This document shows positions 10,785 through 18,868 of a stretch of DNA of 64,000 nucleotides, one piece after another. The translations under genes and the position numbers were made by a program. The stretch comes from Streptomyces sp. NRRL S-244. GTDB taxonomy: Bacteria > Actinomycetota > Actinomycetes > Streptomycetales > Streptomycetaceae. Numbering within the stretch: the stretch's first letter is position 1; the number at the start of each line of letters is the position of its first letter. The notes under the pieces are model-generated. The model was not told where the DNA came from. It saw only the letters and a program-made list of their open reading frames with translations, and made no database searches. Where the stretch lies: NCBI RefSeq assembly GCF_000717915.1, contig NZ_JOCX01000014.1, positions 62,001 to 126,000 on the forward strand, written 5' to 3'.

Positions 10785-11462
10785 TCAGCGCTTGGCGTGG
10801 CGGCGGCGCTCACCGGCGGCCGGGGCCGCCTCGCCGCCCTTCGCCTTCGCCTCCTTGCGGGCCTTCAGCACCTCGAAGATCACCGGGATGAGCGAGAGGA
10901 GGACGATCAGGACGAGGATCGCCTCGACGTTGTTCTTGATGAAGGCGATCTGGCCGAGCCAGTAGCCCGCGACCGTCAGGCCCGCGCCCCATGCGATGCC
11001 ACCGATGACGTTGTACGTCAGGAAGGTCCGGTACTTCATCGAGCCGGCGCCCGCGACCATCGGGGCGAACGTACGGACGATCGGCACGAAACGGGCGAGC
11101 ACGATGGCCTTCGGGCCGTGCTTGTCCATGAATTCGTGCGCCTTCTCCAGGTTCTCCCGCTTGAAGAGCTTGGACTTCGGCCGGTTGAAGAGCTTGGGCC
11201 CGAAGAACTTGCCGATCATGTATCCGACCTGGTCACCGATGATCGCGGCAGCGGAGATCAGGGTGCAGACCAGCCACAGCGGCTGCTTGATGTACTCGCC
11301 GTTGGCGACCAGCAGGCCCGCCGTGAAGAGGAGCGAGTCTCCCGGCAGGAAGGCGAACAGCCCCGACTCCGCGAAGACGATGACCAGGATGCCTATCAGA
11401 CCGAAGTGCGAGATCAGATAGTCCGGGGACAGCCACTCAGGGGCGAGCGCAAGCGTGTACAC
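10785..11462 (-). CDS. DedA family / VTT-domain membrane protein
   Basis: A 225-residue membrane protein with the DedA core. The segment FAESGLFAFLPGDSLLFTAG near 29-48 and the conserved ARFVPIVRTFAPMVAGAGSM near 121-140 (with the family Arg and Gly residues) identify it. The tail is Lys/Ala-rich. Family members act in lipid carrier or phospholipid flipping and envelope homeostasis; the substrate here is unknown. GTG 11462 follows AGGAG at 13 nt. Confidence 0.9.
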   Translation of the reverse strand: MYTLALAPEWLSPDYLISHFGLIGILVIVFAESGLFAFLPGDSLLFTAGLLVANGEYIKQPLWLVCTLISAAAIIGDQVGYMIGKFFGPKLFNRPKSKLFKRENLEKAHEFMDKHGPKAIVLARFVPIVRTFAPMVAGAGSMKYRTFLTYNVIGGIAWGAGLTVAGYWLGQIAFIKNNVEAILVLIVLLSLIPVIFEVLKARKEAKAKGGEAAPAAGERRRHAKR

Positions 11463-11554
11463 GAGTTCCGGGCTCTCCTGGATCGGGGGGTGTCGCGGCG
11501 GGCGTCCGCGGGTGCGCCGGACAAGACGGCGGTTTCAATTATCAACGCACAGGA

Positions 11555-11585
11555 CCCCCTCCCGGTTCCAGGTACCGGGAGGGGG
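11555..11585 (-). terminator. Terminator after tipA
   Basis: A perfect 12-bp inverted repeat CCCCCTCCCGGT / ACCGGGAGGGGG (11555-11566 and 11574-11585) with a 7-nt loop, 38 bp downstream of the tipA stop. Confidence 0.8.
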
Positions 11586-11623
11586 CCATGTGGGGAACAT
11601 CCGACGGTCCGAGCGGTGCCCGG

Positions 11624-12055
11624 CTAGACGCTGCGGACGGCGTTCGCGAGGATCGCGTCCCGTACGAAGACCGCCAGGCCGGGCCGGACCTTGTCGTAGT
11701 AGGCCGTGAAGCGCTCGTCCGCGACGTACATCTCACCCAGGCACGTGTGCATCTCGTGCGAGCAGGTGTAGCTGTTGCGGTCGATCCAGCCGCGGTGCTC
11801 CTCGGCCACGTCCATGGCCTCCTCGGAGTCCGCGGCCGCACCCGAGTCCAGCAGCGCGGCGAACCGCCGGTTGATCTCGTCCGCCTCGTCCTGGAAGCGC
11901 TTCCAGTCCTCCTTCGTGTACGAGGCCGTCCGGCGCGCGGACTCCTTGTACGCGTCCGTGTTCCCCCAGCGCTGGTGCGCCTCGTCGGCGTACTGGTCGG
12001 GGTCGAAGTCCCCGAAGACCTCGAACTTCTCCTCCGGCGTGAGGTTGATGCCCAT
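11624..12055 (-). CDS. tipA: TipAS, internal translation product of tipA
   Basis: Met110 of TipAL (ATG at 12053-12055) begins MGINLTPEEKF and is preceded by its own GGAGG 10 nt upstream. In S. lividans this internal start yields the abundant small product TipAS, which binds and sequesters thiopeptides. The product here would be 143 residues and contains both cysteines. Residue numbering and internal Shine-Dalgarno are both conserved, so dual translation is very likely. Confidence 0.85.
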   Translation of the reverse strand: MGINLTPEEKFEVFGDFDPDQYADEAHQRWGNTDAYKESARRTASYTKEDWKRFQDEADEINRRFAALLDSGAAADSEEAMDVAEEHRGWIDRNSYTCSHEMHTCLGEMYVADERFTAYYDKVRPGLAVFVRDAILANAVRSV

Positions 12056-12382
12056 TCTCTCTGCCTCCATGGCGTGCTCAACGGCCTCGGCCATCTGCTG
12101 GAGCCGGGCGATCCGGTCGGACAGGAGGGCGTGCTGCCGGCGCAGGTGCTCCCTCGGGTTCGAGTCCGGATCGTCCAGCAGGACCGCGACCTCTTCGAGC
12201 GGGAAGCCGAGCTCCCGGTAGAACAGGATCCGCTGCAGCCGGTCGAGGTCGGCGTCGTCGTAACGCCGGTGACCCGCGGTGCTGCGGGTGCTCGGGGAGA
12301 GCAGGCCGATCTCGTCGTAGTGGTGCAGGGTGCGCACCGTCACTCCGGCGAATCCGGCGACCTGTCCCACGGAGTAGCCCAT
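11624..12382 (-). CDS. tipA: Thiopeptide-responsive MerR-family activator TipAL
   Basis: TipAL activates its own promoter when thiostrepton-class antibiotics bind covalently. The 252-residue protein has a MerR DNA-binding domain (1-~75), a coiled-coil linker, and the TipAS antibiotic-binding domain from Met110. Cys207 and Cys214 sit at the numbered positions known from the S. lividans protein; Cys214 is the attachment residue reported there. ATG 12382 has GAGGAG 9 nt upstream. An in-frame ATG 33 nt further upstream is rejected because it lies beyond the promoter -10. The operator lies 41 bp upstream. Confidence 0.97.
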   Translation of the reverse strand: MGYSVGQVAGFAGVTVRTLHHYDEIGLLSPSTRSTAGHRRYDDADLDRLQRILFYRELGFPLEEVAVLLDDPDSNPREHLRRQHALLSDRIARLQQMAEAVEHAMEAERMGINLTPEEKFEVFGDFDPDQYADEAHQRWGNTDAYKESARRTASYTKEDWKRFQDEADEINRRFAALLDSGAAADSEEAMDVAEEHRGWIDRNSYTCSHEMHTCLGEMYVADERFTAYYDKVRPGLAVFVRDAILANAVRSV

Positions 12383-12413
12383 GGTTTCCGCTCCTCTGGT
12401 CGGTACGCCGTTC

Positions 12414-12444
12414 ACTCTGGGTCCTCACGCCGCGTGAGGTGCAA
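12414..12444 (-). promoter_or_regulatory. tipA promoter with TipAL operator
   Basis: On the minus strand: -35 TTGCAC (12444-12439), a 19-bp spacer, and -10 CAGAGT (12419-12414). The spacer carries the palindrome CCTCACG-CGG-CGTGAGG (12423-12439). A 19-bp spacer with an operator between the hexamers is the MerR-family activation arrangement described for ptipA. Confidence 0.85.
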
Positions 12445-12483
12445 GTCCTCCCCCGAGCCGGTCCGCCGCGGGGGGCGCTGCGG

Positions 12484-12996
12484 CTATCCCATCGCCTTGG
12501 TGCCGTCCAGGGACTCCCGGACGACGTCCGCGTGGCCCGCGTGCCGCGCGAATTCCTCCACCAGGTGCAGCAGCATCCAGCGCATCGACACCTTGGTGTT
12601 CTCGGGGAACCAGGGCGCCGGAGGCAGCGGGAAGGTCTCGTCCAGGCTCGGCAGGTCCCGTACGAAGGCCGCCAGCTCGGCGGTGACCCCGTCCCAGAAG
12701 GCCTGGACGGACTCAATGGTCTCGTCCCCGACCAGCCGGAAGGCGTCGGCCCAGGCCTCGGGGTTCTGCTCGGTCTCGCCCGCCCGCCCCTGCGCCAGGC
12801 GCAGCCAGGTCAGCTCGACCCCGGCGACGTGCTTGACCAGCCCGGACAGCGACAGCTCGCTGGCGCTGGGCCGGCTCGCCGCCTGCTCCTCGGTCAGTCC
12901 GGCCAGCGATTCGCGGATCGCCGTGCGCTGGGATTCGACGAAGAGGAGGAGCGTGCCGCGCTCGTCGCCCGGGACCTCTTCGGAGATGTGAGCCAT
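12484..12996 (-). CDS. DinB superfamily protein (DUF664-like)
   Basis: A 170-residue four-helix-bundle type protein. Histidines in LVKHVAG (near 55) and in LLHLVEEFARHAGH (near 141-153) match the metal-binding His triad of the DinB/YfiT superfamily. Several actinobacterial members are mycothiol-dependent enzymes; no such role can be shown here. ATG 12996 is taken; an in-frame start 51 nt upstream adds a basic extension with no support. It may share the tipA region by chance. Confidence 0.75.
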   Translation of the reverse strand: MAHISEEVPGDERGTLLLFVESQRTAIRESLAGLTEEQAASRPSASELSLSGLVKHVAGVELTWLRLAQGRAGETEQNPEAWADAFRLVGDETIESVQAFWDGVTAELAAFVRDLPSLDETFPLPPAPWFPENTKVSMRWMLLHLVEEFARHAGHADVVRESLDGTKAMG

Positions 12997-13081
12997 GACC
13001 AACCGCCTTTTCCGTGGTTCTTGCCTGCTCCTGCTGACAAGAACCACGTTACGGAGGCATGCGGTCAGATCCTGTCCTCAT

Positions 13082-13108
13082 TGGACTCAATGGACTCAAT
13101 GGACTCGA
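13082..13108. repeat. Three tandem 9-bp repeats
   Basis: TGGACTCAA repeated three times (the third as TGGACTCGA) just beyond the PBP stop codon at 13115, in the gap before the DinB-like gene. Confidence 0.85.
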
Positions 13109-13114
13109 TGAACC

Positions 13115-15196
13115 TCACTGTGCCGCGCCTTCCGGGCGGATTGCCGGGAGCTGCGTCTGCGGCTTCGGGAGCAGGGCCTTCGACAGGTCCTGGTTGCCCT
13201 TCTCGTCGAGCCCGTACATCGACTCGTAGATCTTGCGGACCGCCGGCCCGGACGCCCCGGAGCCCGTACCGCCCTGGGAGATCGTCATCACGATCGCGTA
13301 GTCCTCGGTGTACGAGGCGAACCAGGAGGTGGTCTGCTTGCCCTGGACCTCCGCCGTACCGGTCTTCGCGTGCATCGGGATCTGCTTCTGCGGCCAGCCG
13401 CCGAACCGCCAGGCCGCGCTGCCCGTGGTGGCCACCGACGCGAGCGCGCCGTCTATGTCGTCGCGCAGCTCCTCGTCCATCGGCAGCCGGCCCTGCTCCT
13501 TCGGCGCGATCTCCTTGACCGAGGTGCCGTCGGCGCTGACGACCGCCTTGCCGATGCTCGGCTGGTGCATCATGCCGCCGTTGGCGATGCCCGCGTAGAT
13601 CGACGCCATCTGGATCGGGGTGACGAGGGTGTCGCCCTGGCCGATCGAGTAGTTGATCGCGTCGCCCTCGCGCAGCTGGTTGCCCTGGCGGCAGTTCTCG
13701 TACGCGATCTTCTCGGCGTACGAGCCGTCCTTCTTGCCGTCCCGGCACCAGGCGGCCTTGTTCGCCTCGAAGAAGTCCTTCTTCCACTGGCGGTCGGGGA
13801 CCCGGCCGTTCACCTCGTTCGGCAGGTCGACGCCGGTCGCCTTGCCCAGACCGAACTCGTGGGCCGTCTTGTAGAACCAGTCGCTCGGGTCCTTCTTGGG
13901 GTTGATCCCGCCGTCCTTCTTCCACTCCTTGTCCGCGATGCCGTAGTAGACGGTGTCGCAGGAGACTTCGAGGGCCCGGCCGATGGTGATGTCGCCGTAG
14001 CCCTGCGACTCGAAGTTGGTGAAGGTCTGGCTGCCGACCGAGTACGAGCTGGGGCAGCCGTACCGCCCGTTGAAGGGGTACCCGGCGTTCACCGCGGCGG
14101 TCGAGGAGACGACCTTGAAGATCGAGCCGGGGGCCGCCTGGCCCTGGATCGCCCGGTTGAGCAGCGGGTAGTTGGAGTCCTTGTCGGTGAGGGACGCGTA
14201 GTCCTTGGCGGAGATGCCGCCGACCCACGCGTTCGGGTCGTACGTCGGGTTGGAGGCCATCGCGACGATCCGGCCGGTCTTGGCCTCCATGACGACGACC
14301 GCGCCCGAGTCGGCCTCGTAGTTCTTGTGCGTGATCTTGTCGTACGTCTTGCGGGCTTCGAGCATCGCGTTGTTCAGCTCGCGCTCGGCGACCGCCTGCA
14401 CGCGCGAGTCGATCGAGGTGACGACGTTGGAGCCGGGCGTCGGCTTGTCGGCCTGCGCCTGTCCGATGACCCGCCCGAGGTTGTCCACCTCGTAGCGGGT
14501 GATGCCCGCCTTGCCGCGCAGCTCCTTGTCGTACGTGCGCTCCAGGCCGGAGCGGCCCACCTGGTCGGAGCGCAGGTACGGGGAGTCGGTCTTCCTCGCC
14601 TTGGTGATCTCCGCGTCGGTGACGGGCGAGAGGTAGCCGAGCACCTGCGAGGTGTTGGCCCCGTCCGGGCCGGCGTAGCGGCGCAGGGCGGTCGGCTCGG
14701 CGGTGATGCCGGGGAACTGCTCGGCGTGCTCCCTTATCTCCAGCACCTGGTCCGTCGTCGCCTCGTCGGTGACGGGGATCGGCTGGTACGGGGAGCCGTT
14801 CCAGCACGGCTTGGGCGTCTTGGCGTCGCACAGCCGGACGCTGTTGACCACGTCGTCCGGGTTGAGGCCCAGGACGCCGGCGAGCCGGGTCAGGACGTCC
14901 TTGCCCTTGTCCTTCATCTTGGTGAGGTCGGTGCGGCTGGCGGAGACGACCATGCGCGTCTCGTTGTCGGCGAGGGGCACCCCGCGGGAGTCCAGGATCG
15001 AGCCGCGCACGGCGGGCTGGACGACCTGCTGGGTGTGGTTGTTCTTCGCCTCGTCCGTGTACTCCTGGCCGTTGCGCACCTGGAGGTACCAGAGCCGCCC
15101 GCCCAGCGTGAGCAGCAGGGAGAAGACGACCACCTGTATGACGACCAGGCGGTTCTGGACCCGGGGCGTGCGCCCCGTCTCCGGAATGTTGCTCAA
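13115..15196 (-). CDS. Class B penicillin-binding protein (PBP2/MrdA-like transpeptidase)
   Basis: Membrane-anchored peptidoglycan transpeptidase, 693 residues. A single membrane segment at ~17-38 is followed by the PBP dimerisation domain (from ~58) and the transpeptidase domain with SIFK at 358-361, SCD at 412-414 in the SxN position, and KTGT near 625. The SxN motif reads SxD, a variant worth noting although catalysis may tolerate it. The start is TTG 15196, with GGGGGAGA 7 nt upstream. Streptomyces carry several such PBPs, so I do not assign a specific name. Confidence 0.93.
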   Translation of the reverse strand: MSNIPETGRTPRVQNRLVVIQVVVFSLLLTLGGRLWYLQVRNGQEYTDEAKNNHTQQVVQPAVRGSILDSRGVPLADNETRMVVSASRTDLTKMKDKGKDVLTRLAGVLGLNPDDVVNSVRLCDAKTPKPCWNGSPYQPIPVTDEATTDQVLEIREHAEQFPGITAEPTALRRYAGPDGANTSQVLGYLSPVTDAEITKARKTDSPYLRSDQVGRSGLERTYDKELRGKAGITRYEVDNLGRVIGQAQADKPTPGSNVVTSIDSRVQAVAERELNNAMLEARKTYDKITHKNYEADSGAVVVMEAKTGRIVAMASNPTYDPNAWVGGISAKDYASLTDKDSNYPLLNRAIQGQAAPGSIFKVVSSTAAVNAGYPFNGRYGCPSSYSVGSQTFTNFESQGYGDITIGRALEVSCDTVYYGIADKEWKKDGGINPKKDPSDWFYKTAHEFGLGKATGVDLPNEVNGRVPDRQWKKDFFEANKAAWCRDGKKDGSYAEKIAYENCRQGNQLREGDAINYSIGQGDTLVTPIQMASIYAGIANGGMMHQPSIGKAVVSADGTSVKEIAPKEQGRLPMDEELRDDIDGALASVATTGSAAWRFGGWPQKQIPMHAKTGTAEVQGKQTTSWFASYTEDYAIVMTISQGGTGSGASGPAVRKIYESMYGLDEKGNQDLSKALLPKPQTQLPAIRPEGAAQ

Positions 15197-15278
15197 CTCA
15201 GGTCTCCCCCGGAACGCTGCCCGCCGCTGACTCGCCCGAGTCTAGAGCGAGCCCGGAACGCGAAACGAGGCCGGAAGT

Positions 15279-15384
15279 GGATCAGGGCGGGATCGGGGCG
15301 GGATCAGAGCGGTACCGGGCCGGCATCAGGCCCGTATCGCGGCGGCATCGGAGCCGGATCAGCGCCGGATCAGCGCCTGATCAG
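15279..15384. repeat. 11-bp minisatellite, about ten copies
   Basis: An 11-bp unit with consensus GGATCAGNGCS is repeated from 15279 to 15377 (nine full copies) plus a partial tenth. Copies 1-3 and 8-9 are near-identical; copies 4-7 are degenerate. It lies between the aldehyde dehydrogenase stop and the PBP start. Confidence 0.9.
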
Positions 15385-16838
15385 AAGGGGAAAGTGGTGC
15401 GGCCGTGCTGCACCGAGATCCACTTCTGGGTGGTGAAGGCCTCGATCGTGGCCTCGCCGTTCAGCCGACCCAGCCCCGAGGCCTTCTCCCCGCCGAACGC
15501 GGCGAGCGGATCGTCCCCGATCGTCGAGTCGTTGACGTGGATCATCCCGGTCTCGATCCGCTGCGCGAACCGCACGCCGCGCTCCACGTCCCGCGTGTGG
15601 ACGGCGCCGCTCAGCCCGTACGGGGTCGCGTTGGTCAGCCGTACGGCCTCGTCCTCGCCGTCGAAGACCACCAGCAGCGCCACCGGGCCGAAGATCTCCT
15701 GGCCGAGCAGCGGGGAGTCCTCGGGGAGGCCGGCCAGCACGGTCGGCTCGACCAGGTTGCCGCGCGTAGATCCGCGGACGAGGGCCTGCGCCCCGGATTC
15801 GACGGCCTGGTCCACGAGCGCGGTCAGCGCGTCGGCCTGGAAGGAGTTGATCAGCGGGCCGATGTGGGTGTCGGCCTCGTGGGGGTCGCCGGTCTTCAGG
15901 CCCCGCACGCGGGTGGTGAACTTCTCGGTGAACTCCTCGGCGATCGAGGCGTCCACGAGGATCCGGTTGGCGGCCATGCAGACCTGGCCCTGGTAGACGA
16001 AGCGGCTGAAGACGGCCGCGTCCACCGCGTAGTCGAGGTCGGCGTCGTCGAGGACGACGAGGGCGCTGTTGCCGCTCAGCTCCAGGACCGTCCGCTTGAA
16101 GTGGCGGGCGGCGACGGAGCCCACGTGCCGGCCGACCCGGTCGGAGCCGGCGAAGGAGATGACCTTCGGGACGGGGTGGGTCAGGAGCGCGTCGCCTATC
16201 TCGGCGATGTCCGTGACCAGCACGTTGAGGAGTCCGGCGGGCAGGCCCGCGTCCTCGAAGACCTTGGCGATGACCCCGCCGCCGACCACGGGTGCGTTCT
16301 GGTTCGGCTTGATCACCACCGCGTTGCCCAGCGCCAGGGCCGGGGCGACCGACTTCAGGGTGACCAGGAACGGGAAGTTGAAGGGGCTGATCACGGTGAC
16401 GACGCCGACCGGGAGGCGCTGGACCCGGTTCTCCTTGCCGTCGACCGGCGAGGCGAGGATCCGGCCCTCGGGGCGGATGGCCAGCTGGATCGACTCGCGG
16501 ATGAACTCCTTGGCGAGGTGGACCTCGTACTCGGCCTTGGGACGGGTCCCGCCGAGCTCGTCGATCATCGCCTCGATGATCTCCTTCTCGCGCTCCTCGG
16601 TGATGCGCAGGGCGCGTTCCAGGACGGCGCGTCTGGCGTACGGGCTGGTGGCGGCCCACTCTCTCTGGGCGCGCTCGGCGCCGCGGTAGGCCCGGTCCAC
16701 CTGCTCGACGGTGGCCACGGTGATGGCCGCGAGCTTCTCCCCGTTGTACGGGTTGACGTCGATGATGTCCCACGAACCGGTGCCGGCCAGCCATTCGCCG
16801 TCGATGTACTGGTGAGCCAGGTCGTCGAATATGGACAT
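15381..16838 (-). CDS. Aldehyde dehydrogenase (benzaldehyde/vanillin dehydrogenase-like)
   Basis: NAD(P)-dependent oxidation of an aldehyde to an acid. The 485-residue protein has the cofactor-binding SPFNFP near 151-156, general base Glu253 in LELSGNS and catalytic Cys287 in GQVCMAA. Overall features resemble aryl-aldehyde dehydrogenases, but the substrate is inferred. ATG 16838 has AAGGGATGG about 4 nt upstream. A 12-bp palindrome lies 43 bp upstream of the start. The stop codon lies in the last copy of the 11-bp minisatellite. Confidence 0.92.
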   Translation of the reverse strand: MSIFDDLAHQYIDGEWLAGTGSWDIIDVNPYNGEKLAAITVATVEQVDRAYRGAERAQREWAATSPYARRAVLERALRITEEREKEIIEAMIDELGGTRPKAEYEVHLAKEFIRESIQLAIRPEGRILASPVDGKENRVQRLPVGVVTVISPFNFPFLVTLKSVAPALALGNAVVIKPNQNAPVVGGGVIAKVFEDAGLPAGLLNVLVTDIAEIGDALLTHPVPKVISFAGSDRVGRHVGSVAARHFKRTVLELSGNSALVVLDDADLDYAVDAAVFSRFVYQGQVCMAANRILVDASIAEEFTEKFTTRVRGLKTGDPHEADTHIGPLINSFQADALTALVDQAVESGAQALVRGSTRGNLVEPTVLAGLPEDSPLLGQEIFGPVALLVVFDGEDEAVRLTNATPYGLSGAVHTRDVERGVRFAQRIETGMIHVNDSTIGDDPLAAFGGEKASGLGRLNGEATIEAFTTQKWISVQHGRTTFPF

Positions 16839-16880
16839 GCCATCCCTTACTGCGAGCGCGCACCCGTGCGCTGCACCGGA

Positions 16881-16892
16881 GACCGATCGGTC
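16881..16892. promoter_or_regulatory. Operator-like palindrome upstream of the aldehyde dehydrogenase
   Basis: GACCGATCGGTC is a perfect 12-bp palindrome in the 89-bp gap upstream of the aldehyde dehydrogenase. It resembles TetR-family operators; no TetR gene is in the window. A possible minus-strand -10 (TAGTAT, 16919-16914) lies upstream of it. Confidence 0.45.
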
Positions 16893-16927
16893 ATCATGCA
16901 CTGATCAGACGTCATACTACGTGCGAA

Positions 16928-17788
16928 TCAAGACAGTTGGAGCAGGCCGCGGAGAAGATCCCGCGTCCGGTCGGGGTCGGGGCAGTCGGCCTGCAGCCGC
17001 TCCATCGCCCTTTCGTACTGCGCCACTTCCTCGTCTTTGTCCAGGTAGAGGGCACTGGTGAGCTGTTCCAGATAGACGATGTCCTGGAGGTCTGACTCCG
17101 GGAAGCGCAGCAGGGTGAAGGCTCCGCTCTCGCCCGCGTGGCCGCCGAAGGAGAACGGCATGACCTGGAGCTGCACGTTGGGCCGCTGGGAGACCTCGAT
17201 GAGGTGCTCCAGCTGTCCGCGCATGACGTCGCGGTCGCCGTACGGGCGGCGCAGCGCGGCCTCGTCGAGGACGGCGTGGAAGACGGGTGCGCTCTCGGAG
17301 ACGAGCACCTTCTGGCGCTCCAGGCGCAGCGCGACGCGGCGGTCGATCTCGGCCTTCGTGGCGCCGGGCATGCCGCGGCTGACGACGGCCGTGGCGTAGG
17401 CCTCGGTCTGCAACAGGCCGTGGACGAACTGGACTTCGTAGATCCGGATGAGCGAGGCCGCGCCCTCCAGGCCGATGTACGTCTGGAACCACCCGGGCAG
17501 CACGTCGCCGTAGCTGTGCCACCAGCCGGCCGCGTTGGCCTCGCGGACGAGCCCCAGCAGGGACTCCCGCTCCGCGCCGTCCGTGACTCCGTAGAGCGTG
17601 AGGAGGTCCTCCACGTCCCTTGCCTTGAAGCTCACCCTTCCCAACTCCAAGCGGCTGATCTTCGATTCGGATGCGCGGATCGAGTAGCCGGCCGCCTCAC
17701 GGGTGATGCCGCGGGATTCTCGGAGTCGCCTGAGCTGAGAGCCCAGGAGGATGCGGCGCACCACAGAACCGCTTGCTTCTGCGGTCAC
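16928..17788 (-). CDS. WhiJ-type XRE regulator with DUF5753
   Basis: A 286-residue regulator: helix-turn-helix XRE domain at ~13-70 (REAAGYSIRASESKISRLELG) and a C-terminal DUF5753 domain from ~95 to 280. This is the architecture of WhiJ and its many Streptomyces paralogues, which work with small DUF397 proteins in development. GTG 17788 is chosen because GGAGGGCAGGA lies directly upstream; ATG codons at 17806 and 17812 overlap that Shine-Dalgarno. The divergent ATPase gene and the nearby DUF397 gene complete the trio. Confidence 0.9.
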   Translation of the reverse strand: MTAEASGSVVRRILLGSQLRRLRESRGITREAAGYSIRASESKISRLELGRVSFKARDVEDLLTLYGVTDGAERESLLGLVREANAAGWWHSYGDVLPGWFQTYIGLEGAASLIRIYEVQFVHGLLQTEAYATAVVSRGMPGATKAEIDRRVALRLERQKVLVSESAPVFHAVLDEAALRRPYGDRDVMRGQLEHLIEVSQRPNVQLQVMPFSFGGHAGESGAFTLLRFPESDLQDIVYLEQLTSALYLDKDEEVAQYERAMERLQADCPDPDRTRDLLRGLLQLS

Positions 17789-18152
17789 TAGTCCTGCCCT
17801 CCCCATCGCCATGTGTACGCGTGGTCTGCGCGTGATGTGCGTCGCCGGGGCCCCCGCACCCCAGGCCCCGCAGTCTGCCACCAAAACGCATCGGTCCGTA
17901 CTCGTTCTGTAACGGAATCCCGCCTGCCGGAAAAGAAGTCCGTAAGTATGCGTAGGAAGAAATGAGCAAGAACCATCACGGGAGTGGACAGGTCCGGCGC
18001 GTGCACGTGCATCTGCCCTTGCATCCAGCTTCTGCATTCGGAACGATGGTGCCGCGCACCTGCGTGCTCTTTCGCGCCGGCGCCGGACCCACCCCGCAGT
18101 TCTTTCTGGACGGAGCGCGCCGCTCCGCCCGCGAATCCCGGGAGTGCCTCGC
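17789..18152. other. Divergent control region of the WhiJ-type cluster
   Basis: A 364-bp non-coding stretch between the XRE regulator (leftward) and the ATPase gene (rightward). It holds one copy of the 23-bp repeated element at 18001-18023. No further gene is seen. Promoters for both genes should be here. Confidence 0.55.
18001..18023 (+). promoter_or_regulatory. Repeated operator element, copy 1
   Basis: Starts with GTGCACGTGCAT and continues CTGCCCTTGCA. The core TGCACGTGCA is a perfect 10-bp palindrome. The same 23-bp sequence, with one mismatch, occurs at 19167-19189 on the opposite strand. It ends 129 bp upstream of the ATPase gene start. Confidence 0.7.
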
Positions 18153-18716
18153 ATGGGGACGAATGGATCGACCATGCTCGAGCCGTTACGGCAGGGGCTG
18201 CCCCCGGTCGACCCCACGGCTGTCTCCGGGTCCGCCTCCTGCGCTCTGCCCGCCCGCTTCGAGGCGGTGCGGGGCGCCCGTTCGTTCACCCGGTCGACCT
18301 TGTCGCAGTGGGGTCTCGACGAGCGCTTCGACGACGTGGCCCTGGTGGTCTCCGAACTCGTCACGAACGCGCTGCGCCATGCCCTGCCGGAGGACGCGGG
18401 GGTCGGCGGCGGCTCGGGATCGGGGTCGGGGTCGGGGTCGGGATGCGGCTCGGGCTCGGGCTCGGGCGATCCGGAGCCGACGGTACGACTGCACCTGATG
18501 CGGTGGAGCACCCGGCTGGTGTGCGCGGTACGGGACCCCAGCGAGGACCGGCCGGGCGGGTCGTTCGCACCGGAGCGCACGCAGGAGAACTGCGACCTGG
18601 AGTCGGGGCGCGGGCTGTTCCTCGTGGACGCCTACAGCGACAGCTGGGGCTGGCACCCGCTCGCGGGCCGGCTGACCGGCAAGGTCGTCTGGGCGCTGTT
18701 CATGCTGCACGAGTAG
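18153..18716 (+). CDS. Anti-sigma-factor-like ATP-binding protein (HATPase) with Gly-Ser insert
   Basis: A 187-residue GHKL ATPase-type protein of the kind paired with WhiJ-like regulators. The N-box is VVSELVTNALRHA (~66-78) and the G-box region is ESGRGLFLVDAYSDSWG (~150-166). Between them is a run of Gly-Ser dipeptides (about 86-104) encoded by hexanucleotide repeats, which displaces the usual short loop. ATG 18153 follows CGGGAG at 9 nt; GTG 18144 is an alternative. Expected role: protein-protein switch in the regulatory trio, not catalysis. Confidence 0.85.
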   Translation: MGTNGSTMLEPLRQGLPPVDPTAVSGSASCALPARFEAVRGARSFTRSTLSQWGLDERFDDVALVVSELVTNALRHALPEDAGVGGGSGSGSGSGSGCGSGSGSGDPEPTVRLHLMRWSTRLVCAVRDPSEDRPGGSFAPERTQENCDLESGRGLFLVDAYSDSWGWHPLAGRLTGKVVWALFMLHE

Positions 18717-18813
18717 GCGGCGGGGACCCGGGGCGCGAGCGGGACCTGACGCCCATCGGACCGACATATGACGAAAACTGGCCGGGGTTGATCATTGCGA
18801 TCAGTCCCGGCCA

Positions 18814-18825
18814 GTGCACGTGCAT
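18814..18825 (+). promoter_or_regulatory. Repeated operator core, copy 2
   Basis: GTGCACGTGCAT, identical to the first 12 bp of the element at 18001. It lies in the gap between the convergent ATPase and DUF397 genes, so it is not an obvious promoter site. Confidence 0.55.
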
Positions 18826-18868
18826 GGCTTGATCAGCGCGCCGTTCCTCCGGCCGTCCCACGGGCCGA

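Noticed and set aside
12382..12415. Upstream start for tipA giving a 263-residue protein
   Set aside because: It lies within the promoter -10; the 252-residue start keeps the known residue numbering and has a Shine-Dalgarno.
15279..15384. CRISPR-like array
   Set aside because: Units are 11 bp with no spacers and no cas genes are near.
13370..15436. Long open frame on the plus strand opposite the class B PBP
   Set aside because: It is the shadow of a high-GC gene in another frame; Arg/Val/Asp-biased sequence with no domain.
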